A stretch of DNA of 12,721 nt, taken from an uncultured Faecalibacterium sp. Its GTDB lineage: Bacteria > Bacillota > Clostridia > Oscillospirales > Ruminococcaceae. The notes beneath the pieces are model-generated. The model had not been told where the DNA came from and ran no database searches. It saw nothing but the letters and a program-made list of their open reading frames with translations. Each line of letters opens with the position of its first letter. The first letter of the stretch is position 1. The stretch spans positions 1-12,721 of the forward strand of contig CALDLZ010000188.1 in NCBI GenBank assembly GCA_937915335.1. Direction: 5' to 3'. This document shows, piece after piece, positions 7,854 through 12,721 of the stretch. Made by a program: the position numbers and the translations under genes.

Positions 7854-7870
7854 CCGCGCTTCTCCGCTAT

Positions 7871-10531
7871 TTATCTTCGGGGGGGGGGGGTAACGCGGTA
7901 GCGTTGCACCGTCTTTTTCAAGTCCTCGATGTTCATGGGTTTGGACAGGTGGGCATCCATGCCCGCCTCCTTGCTCTTGCGGATGTCTTCTGCAAAGGCG
8001 TTGGCGGTCATGGCGATGATGGGGATGGTCTTGCCCAGCGGGTTTGCACTGGTGCGGATGCGCCGAGTGGCTTCCAGACCGTCCATCACAGGCATCATTA
8101 CGTCCATCAAGATCATGTCGTACTCACCGGGCTGTACCGATTCAAATGCGTCCACGATCTCCTGACCGTTGGAATAGATGGTGCATTCCGCGCCCTGCAC
8201 TTCCAGTGTGGCTTTCAAAATCTCGGCGTTCAGCTCATTGTCCTCGGCACAGAGGAAGCGCACTCCCTTCAAGGCGTTTTTGCGCTCCTCGGTCTCGGAC
8301 GAAGTTTCTCCACGAATATGCTCCACCGCCCGGACAAGGTTGGAAAGGAAGAAAGGCCGTGCGATCAGGCCATCCACACCCTTTTCCATCAGAATATCAT
8401 GTACTTTTTCCTGCTGGGCATAATCACAGCAGAAGATCAGCACTGCATCCTGTGCGGAACTGCGCAGCATCTGTACCGTTTCAGCAAGCGTCTTATCGTA
8501 GAGATGACCCGCCAGCAGAATGACCTCTACCGGGTTCTGCTTCAAAATCTCCATGGCTTCTGCTTCGGTTCTCGCTGCACTGAATGGAACGGCAGCTTCC
8601 CGCAGGGCAGCACTCATATTGTTGGTGAGAACATCATCGTCTGCGATCAGCAGGACGCGCTGGAGAGGAACGGTTTTGTTCCGGCTCTCATCAATGGGGA
8701 AAGTCAGCGTCACTTCAAAGCGGCTGCCCTTGTTCAGCTCGCTTTCCACCGTGATGGTGCCGTGCATCAAATCCACGATGTTCTTGGTAATGGCCATGCC
8801 GAGGCCGGTACCCTGCACTTTGTTGGTGGTAGAGTTTTCGGCGCGGGTGAACGGCTCAAAGATACGCTTGAGAAATTCGGGAGCCATGCCAAAGCCGTTG
8901 CCCGTAACAGCAATGCGGAAGGTCGCACTGCCGGGAACGGCACAGGGCAACTCCTCCAAGTCGAGCCGAATCGTGCCGTTGTAGTCCGTGTACTTGACTG
9001 CGTTGGACAGCAGGTTGATAAGCACCTGCCGCAGACGCACACAATCGCCGATAACATATTCATGCGCGATCTCGTGGACGAGGATTTTGAAGTCCTGTCC
9101 GCGCTCTTCGACCTGCGGGCGGATGATGCTGTCGATCTGGCCGACCTGCTCGGCAAGGCTGACCGATTCGCGGTTCAGCTTGACCTCGCTGGACTCGATT
9201 TTGCTCATGTCCAGCACGTCATTGATCAGGCTGAGCAGGTGGCGGCTGGACATTAACACCTTGGAAATATAGGTGTGCATCTTGTCCGAAAGGCCGGGTT
9301 CGTTTTCCATCAGGCGCGAAATGCCCACGATGGCGTTCATCGGGGTGCGGATGTCATGGCTCATGTTGGAGAGGAACTCACTTTTTGCCTTGTTTGCGGC
9401 TTCGGCGGTCTTTTGTGCTTCTTCGGCTGCTTTGGTGGCGCGTTCTGCTTGTTTCACTGCAACGGTCAGCTCTTCGTTGATGTCCTCCAGCTTTTCGCTG
9501 TTTCTCCGCTCCATTTCAACTGCCTGCTGCTGTTTCAAATTCATCAGCAGCACGATGACTAGTGCGGCGATCACAACGAGAACAACAGCAAAAAACAGAA
9601 TCAGGCGAACAGTGGTATTGACCATCGTAACGACATTCGTTGCGACCTGTGACGATGGAACAAGGAACAGCAAAGACCATTCTGCATTTTCCATCTGGTA
9701 CAGGGCATAGTAGTATTCTTCACCATCCAGCACCGCATTTGCGTAGCCATAGCCAGTGCTGTCCAAATCTTCTTTTGCCTCTTGGAAGGAGTTGTTGTGC
9801 AGGTATTCCATCTGCTCCAAAGTGGTGTAGGTATTGTACCCGCGCAGCAGACTACTACTACTACTACTACGGAAAACCCGCATTCCCTGATTGTCCAGAA
9901 CATACACGCTGTTGCTGTCATTATACGCTTTACAGGAAAAATAAGGATTCAGTTGTTCCATAGCCTGCGCAATGCCGTAGTAGATCAGGTTCACCGTCCG
10001 ACCGCCATCCTGAATGGTGATCGGTTCCTCCAAACGCTGAAGGAAATACATACTTGTTTCATTCGAGGTCATAGACTTGGATACGAAACTGATACGCTCT
10101 GGCGAATCCAGCAGCAGATCCAGCTCATTCAGAGTTTCCTGCCAGCCTTCCTCGGTGCAATAGCGTCCCAAATCATCGACTGCGATCAGATGCGTACTCT
10201 TTTCCACTGTTTTATTCAAAGCAGCTTGCTGGAACATAAAGCTTTGAAGGCTCTCATCCGTCTCTGGCTTTTCGGCCTCGATATATGCGCAGAAAGTATC
10301 GGCGCTGTTCCAGCGGCTCTCTACCACATCTTCCAGACCCGTAAAAAGCTGAGACGTGACTTCCTTCATCTGTGACAGCCGCTCCTGATACAGAAGACCG
10401 TCAATATAGGAGTTATAAAAGTATAAGAATATTGTAACGCCAACAGCAACCACAGCCACAAAGGATGCAATCACCAAAAGCATCATTTTAGCGTCTGTTC
10501 TTGCTCTTGCACGTTTCTTGGCTGCATCCAT
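7871..10531 (-). CDS. Hybrid sensor histidine kinase with pseudo-receiver and receiver
   Basis: From ATG 10531 the protein has 886 residues. In order: membrane segment (about 15-43), large extracytoplasmic sensor region, Cache-like (44-305), membrane segment (about 308-331), coiled coil (332-385), dimerisation/phosphotransfer domain with the H-box SNMSHDIRTPMNAIVG (His392), ATPase domain with N-box LINLLSNAVKYT (504-515) and G2-box GTGLGM (574-579), a first receiver (622-740) and a second receiver (756-878) with Asp810 (LMDVMMP), Thr842 and Lys864. Two departures stand out. The G1-box reads TGNGFGM, with Gly544 in place of the usual Asp. The first receiver has Ala674 at the phospho-acceptor position and Arg725 in place of Lys. 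The start is chosen because GGGAG lies 8 bases before it; ATG 10537 and GTG 10546 are too close to that site. ATG 10537 overlaps the upstream TAA. No HPt or DNA-binding output domain is present. Confidence 0.9.
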   Translation of the reverse strand: MDAAKKRARARTDAKMMLLVIASFVAVVAVGVTIFLYFYNSYIDGLLYQERLSQMKEVTSQLFTGLEDVVESRWNSADTFCAYIEAEKPETDESLQSFMFQQAALNKTVEKSTHLIAVDDLGRYCTEEGWQETLNELDLLLDSPERISFVSKSMTSNETSMYFLQRLEEPITIQDGGRTVNLIYYGIAQAMEQLNPYFSCKAYNDSNSVYVLDNQGMRVFRSSSSSSLLRGYNTYTTLEQMEYLHNNSFQEAKEDLDSTGYGYANAVLDGEEYYYALYQMENAEWSLLFLVPSSQVATNVVTMVNTTVRLILFFAVVLVVIAALVIVLLMNLKQQQAVEMERRNSEKLEDINEELTVAVKQAERATKAAEEAQKTAEAANKAKSEFLSNMSHDIRTPMNAIVGISRLMENEPGLSDKMHTYISKVLMSSRHLLSLINDVLDMSKIESSEVKLNRESVSLAEQVGQIDSIIRPQVEERGQDFKILVHEIAHEYVIGDCVRLRQVLINLLSNAVKYTDYNGTIRLDLEELPCAVPGSATFRIAVTGNGFGMAPEFLKRIFEPFTRAENSTTNKVQGTGLGMAITKNIVDLMHGTITVESELNKGSRFEVTLTFPIDESRNKTVPLQRVLLIADDDVLTNNMSAALREAAVPFSAARTEAEAMEILKQNPVEVILLAGHLYDKTLAETVQMLRSSAQDAVLIFCCDYAQQEKVHDILMEKGVDGLIARPFFLSNLVRAVEHIRGETSSETEERKNALKGVRFLCAEDNELNAEILKATLEVQGAECTIYSNGQEIVDAFESVQPGEYDMILMDVMMPVMDGLEATRRIRTSANPLGKTIPIIAMTANAFAEDIRKSKEAGMDAHLSKPMNIEDLKKTVQRYRVTPPPRR
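7879..7890. repeat. 12-base G homopolymer (C-tract in the kinase gene)
   Basis: Twelve Gs on + are twelve Cs on the coding strand, encoding the Pro-rich end VTPPPRR. Such tracts slip easily. With 11 Cs the tail would read PPPEDK and stop; with 13 it would run on about 12 further residues (PKINSGEARYLRK). Only the last residues change, so any effect on function should be small. It is also a common site of sequencing error. Confidence 0.9.
9851..9870. repeat. Triplet repeat encoding six Ser in the kinase sensor domain
   Basis: On the coding strand AGT is repeated six times in a row, encoding Ser222-Ser227 between VFR and LLRGYN in the extracytoplasmic sensor domain. The use of a single codon six times shows a recent DNA-level repeat rather than protein-level selection for serine. 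Copy-number change would stay in frame and only lengthen or shorten a loop. Confidence 0.92.
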
Positions 10532-10536
10532 TCGCA

Positions 10537-12345
10537 TTACTCCCACCGAATATCATCTTTCGAGAATGCTTCAAACTGACTGAGATATTCGGTCATCGCT
10601 TCCAAGCCCGAAATTCCGGTATCCGTCATATTGCCTTCGGCGGCGACTTCATCCGTAGCACCGCAGATCGCCACGGTATAGGTCGTGCCATCTTCAATGG
10701 TCATCCCCTCCGGCGTGACCAGTTCATAGGGGTACATCACACCGTCTAGATCAAGGCCGGATTCGGCCAGCTCCTTGACGCGCGCACCTGTGAGCGTAAC
10801 GGTCTGGATCGTACCGCGCCAGCCAGTGGGCAGGAACACCGTCAGGTTCTGCTCCTGTACCGGTATTGCAGGCAGAGAACCGCTGACACCATGCGTATTC
10901 AGATAGTCAAAATCGCCGATGGACTCATACCACTTGTTCTTAGAGATCAAGGCAAGGTCGGCACCGCTGGCCTGTCCGAACACGGCTCCTACCAGCTTGG
11001 CACAGGCATCGTTGTCCAAGGAGTCGGTAACGGTGGTGATCGTGGGTGCGGTATTGCCTGTGACCAGCGATTGATTGTCGTCAAATGCTTTGACCACATC
11101 GTCAAGCTCTGCCTTGCCCTCGATATAAGCGATCATAGCTTCACCAGCAGGCACCATCAAATTATCCCATCCAGCGTAGATATAGGGGGCGGTCATGCCA
11201 GCATTCAGGTCATCCTCATTTTGCTTATAGATGTTGTCTTCGGGAATCTCATAGTCCTGAAGCGGAAGCATCGAAGAATTTTCGCCGCCCTTGTTCAGTG
11301 CAGCCATTCCTTCTTCACTGGACAGCACTTCCATCACATGAAGCGCATCTTCCAGCTTTTGTTCGCTGCCCGGTTCCTCAAGGTGTTTGCTGAGGCCGAC
11401 ATAGCGGGAGACGTTCAGGATCAGTGCGTTCTGCGTTCCGTCTTGGGAGAGATACGGCATCAGGCCAAAGTCGCTTGCATTTTCCCCCTGAAAAATAAGC
11501 AAATTAGAGGCTCCCAGCATGAACAGCGTGTTGCCATCCTGCATCTGATGCTGGACATCCGAGGCACCCATGGAAGAATCACCCGATAGCATTCCGAGTT
11601 TTTTCCACTTTTCCAGTGTGGACAGCGACTCCATCAGGGCAGGGGTGTCCTTGACCGTGGCATTACCAGACAAAAAATCACGCTGCCACTTGCGACCATC
11701 CAGTGTGTTCAGAAAAACGGTGTCCAGAATATTGCAAAAATACTGGAATCCGGCACCGGGGAGCTTGATTTGATCAATCGCCAGCGTAACCCCCGCTTCT
11801 TTGGCCTTAGGAGCCAGTTCTTCCAGTTCCGCAAATGTGGTCGGCCGCGTCCAGCCGTGGTCTTCCAGCAGCTTTTTGTTGTAGGTGATGCCGATACAAT
11901 TATAAGCAGTGGGCAGCAGATAGAGTGCGCCGTTGTCCGATACATCCCGCAGCCGTGCTTCAGAGTAACTGCTGGTGAAATCATATCCAGCCAGATCGAT
12001 CAGCTTGTCACTAACATCTTCCCAACCGGGGAAATAAACCGTTGTGGAATAAATATCCGGCATCTCACCGGAAGAAAGCTGCTGACGCATATAGGCGGTC
12101 ATATTTGCACCGCTGTATGGAATGGTCTCCAAATTGATCTCTGGATATTTTTTGCGCACGAGCGCAGCGAACTCTCCTGCACCATGAAAGCTGGAAATCA
12201 TGGTGATCGGTTCATGCTCATTACTGAAGTTACTATCGCTGGAAGCATTGCTGTCGCCGCAAGCGGTCAGGCTGCTGCCCAGAACGGCAGATGCAGCCAT
12301 CAGGCCAGTGGCCTGTAAAAAGGAACGCCGAGAGATTTTTTTCAT
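10537..12345 (-). CDS. Tat-type lipoprotein: family-1 solute-binding protein fused to a 5'-nucleotidase C-terminal-like domain
   Basis: This 602-residue protein starts MKKISRRSFLQATG. It has a twin-Arg motif (SRRSFLQ, Arg6-Arg7), a hydrophobic stretch and a lipobox LTAC (Cys29), so it is probably exported folded and lipid-anchored. Residues about 45-420 form a family-1 extracellular solute-binding domain (GEMPDIYS, YNKKLLEDHGW, TTFAELEELAPKAKEAG), usual for sugar or oligosaccharide binding. Ordinary members have about 420-450 residues. The extra part (about 430-585) resembles the 5'-nucleotidase C-terminal domain: AKLVGAVFGQASGADLALIS, then TVFLPTGWRGTIQTVTLTG, then DGTTYTVAICG. The metallophosphatase domain is absent. 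GAGGA precedes the ATG at good spacing. The stop (TAA) overlaps an ATG of the kinase frame, so both are made together. With no permease nearby, it likely reports ligand binding to the kinase. Confidence 0.88.
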   Translation of the reverse strand: MKKISRRSFLQATGLMAASAVLGSSLTACGDSNASSDSNFSNEHEPITMISSFHGAGEFAALVRKKYPEINLETIPYSGANMTAYMRQQLSSGEMPDIYSTTVYFPGWEDVSDKLIDLAGYDFTSSYSEARLRDVSDNGALYLLPTAYNCIGITYNKKLLEDHGWTRPTTFAELEELAPKAKEAGVTLAIDQIKLPGAGFQYFCNILDTVFLNTLDGRKWQRDFLSGNATVKDTPALMESLSTLEKWKKLGMLSGDSSMGASDVQHQMQDGNTLFMLGASNLLIFQGENASDFGLMPYLSQDGTQNALILNVSRYVGLSKHLEEPGSEQKLEDALHVMEVLSSEEGMAALNKGGENSSMLPLQDYEIPEDNIYKQNEDDLNAGMTAPYIYAGWDNLMVPAGEAMIAYIEGKAELDDVVKAFDDNQSLVTGNTAPTITTVTDSLDNDACAKLVGAVFGQASGADLALISKNKWYESIGDFDYLNTHGVSGSLPAIPVQEQNLTVFLPTGWRGTIQTVTLTGARVKELAESGLDLDGVMYPYELVTPEGMTIEDGTTYTVAICGATDEVAAEGNMTDTGISGLEAMTEYLSQFEAFSKDDIRWE

Positions 12346-12400
12346 AATGATTCCTCACATTTTCAAAACGACTTGACACAGGAGCGTTCTGTATGCCCTG

Positions 12401-12429
12401 ATTTTATCAAACTATTTTACCCGATGCAA
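12401..12429 (-). promoter_or_regulatory. Likely promoter of the signalling operon
   Basis: On the - strand TTGCAT (12429-12424), a 17-base spacer and TAAAAT (12406-12401) lie upstream of the Tat-lipoprotein gene, giving a leader of about 50 bases. The -35 matches consensus at 3 of 6, the -10 at 5 of 6. The -35 overlaps the palindrome at 12427-12448, so a protein bound there could compete with or assist RNA polymerase. Confidence 0.45.
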
Positions 12430-12448
12430 CATAATTCGCATTATGTTG
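12427..12448. promoter_or_regulatory. Left 22-bp palindrome
   Basis: Arms CAACATAAT and ATTATGTTG flank a 4-base centre TCGC. It overlaps the -35 of the likely leftward promoter. It could be an operator or one end of the inverted-repeat unit. Confidence 0.6.
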
Positions 12449-12488
12449 TGCTTTCATCATTAAAATTGTGCTTTGAAAGACCGCATGG

Positions 12489-12502
12489 AGGGTGAAAACC
12501 CT
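12489..12502. other. Small hairpin with GAAA loop
   Basis: AGGGT and ACCCT pair around a GAAA (GNRA-type) tetraloop on the + strand. It is stable for its size. No RNA family was recognised around it. Confidence 0.35.
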
Positions 12503-12523
12503 GTCTCTGGGAAAAATCGGGCG

Positions 12524-12546
12524 CAAAAAGTGTGGCGAGTGCCACA
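12524..12546 (-). terminator. Possible short leftward terminator
   Basis: Read on the - strand, TGTGGC and GCCACA form a 6-bp GC-rich stem with a 4-base loop, followed by C and TTTTT. It would stop leftward transcription entering from beyond the right edge and so insulate the signalling operon. The stem is short. Confidence 0.45.
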
Positions 12547-12595
12547 ATGATGCAGCAAACTCGCCTTTATATGTAGAAAATTGAAGATTTATCGC

Positions 12596-12624
12596 TTGCG
12601 CCAAAAACGCATTGCGCGTATAAT
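12596..12624 (+). promoter_or_regulatory. Possible rightward promoter towards a gene beyond the window
   Basis: TTGCGC (12596-12601), a 17-base spacer and a perfect -10 TATAAT (12619-12624) are present. Transcription would start near 12631, at the edge of the large palindrome at 12633-12677. The -35 is weak (3 of 6). No gene is visible in the 97 bases that remain, so the target would lie right of the window. Confidence 0.45.
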
Positions 12625-12632
12625 GAAAAATG

Positions 12633-12677
12633 ACTTATTGTCACTAACCACATAATGCGAATTATGTGACAATAAGT
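12633..12677. promoter_or_regulatory. Right compound palindrome
   Basis: An inner palindrome (CACATAAT and ATTATGTG around GCGA, 12649-12668) is nested in outer arms ACTTATTGTCAC (12633-12644) and GTGACAATAAGT (12666-12677). The arms share GTG, so two alternative foldings are possible. It starts where a transcript from 12596-12624 would begin, a position suited to repression or to a leader hairpin. Confidence 0.6.
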
Positions 12678-12721
12678 TGCATCCGCTCCATCTGCTGCAC
12701 GTGGACGGTTCCGCACTCGGC

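Larger units (their letters stand above)
12423..12683. repeat. 261-bp unit bounded by inverted repeats (MITE/REP-like, or paired operators)
   Basis: GATGCAAC at 12423-12430 is repeated inverted as GTTGCATC at 12676-12683. Just inside each end lies the same 16-base core, CATAATTCGCATTATG (12430-12445) and its exact reverse complement (12651-12666). The right copy has 10 extra bases between the terminal 8-mer and the core. No target-site duplication is obvious. No transposase is encoded. The interior holds two small hairpins and a promoter-like site. Confidence 0.6.

Noticed and set aside
7814..9256. Long + strand open frame (480 codons)
   Set aside because: It lies entirely antisense to the histidine kinase apart from a short stretch, has no domain pattern, and arises from the third-position base bias of the kinase gene.
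12373..12378. TTGACA on the + strand as a promoter -35
   Set aside because: No -10-like hexamer lies at 16-18 bases; the sequence there is CCCTGA.
12489..12560. Faint resemblance to a c-di-GMP-I riboswitch (GGGCGCAAAAAG followed by a hairpin)
   Set aside because: The conserved GGCAAACC arm and the long third stem are missing, and on that strand it precedes a promoter rather than a gene.
12407..12604. 65-codon - strand open frame upstream of the signalling operon
   Set aside because: It reads through the palindrome, the direct repeats and both hairpins, lacks a ribosome binding site, and would overlap the likely operon promoter.
1..12721. CRISPR array, tRNA, rRNA or insertion-sequence transposase
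   Set aside because: No regularly spaced repeats, cloverleaf, rRNA-like stretch or transposase motif was seen on either strand.

Overview
The window looks like chromosome from a gut Firmicute, probably Oscillospiraceae/Ruminococcaceae (Faecalibacterium/Subdoligranulum-like). This is inferred from the gene families and style: a Tn1549/CTn-type mobilisation module, a Tat-type lipoprotein solute-binding protein, and GGDEF-receiver proteins of the gut clostridial kind. No rRNA or tRNA is present to confirm it.

Left part (1 to about 5040, + strand): a fragment of an integrative conjugative or mobilisable element. It holds the C-terminal part of a very large SNF2-like helicase (open through the left edge), a MobC-like relaxosome protein overlapping it by 4 bases, a consensus promoter, a CD1845-like small membrane protein, an 85-residue protein of unknown function, a terminator-like hairpin, and a MOBP-type relaxase that starts at a TTG codon chosen by its ribosome binding site. 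The relaxase nuclease motifs are present but its C-terminus is cut off.

Junction (about 5030-5048): the relaxase (+) and a diguanylate cyclase-receiver gene (-) meet tail to tail, and both lose their 3' ends at the same point. The cyclase appears to have lost a C-terminal HD-GYP domain. This is either a real recombination or deletion breakpoint or an assembly chimera.

Right part (5048-12345, - strand): a signalling island read leftwards. In order of transcription it has: (1) a Tat-type lipoprotein family-1 solute-binding protein fused to a 5'-nucleotidase C-terminal-like domain; (2) a transmembrane hybrid histidine kinase, coupled to it by a TAATG stop/start overlap; (3) a terminator-like hairpin; (4) a family-3 solute-binding lipoprotein; and (5) a membrane GGDEF-receiver protein coupled to gene 4. 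No permease or ATPase gene is visible, so both binding proteins look like sensory partners of the membrane signalling proteins rather than transport components. The kinase has unusual features: the conserved G1-box Asp is Gly, the first receiver has no phospho-acceptor Asp, the sensor domain carries a six-Ser triplet repeat, and the gene ends in a 12-G/C homopolymer.

Right end (12346-12721): no convincing gene. This stretch holds a likely leftward promoter for the island, a possible rightward promoter, several hairpins, and two copies of an AT-rich palindrome in opposite orientation within a 261-bp inverted-repeat unit (12423-12683). The unit could be a pair of operators or a small MITE/REP-like element.
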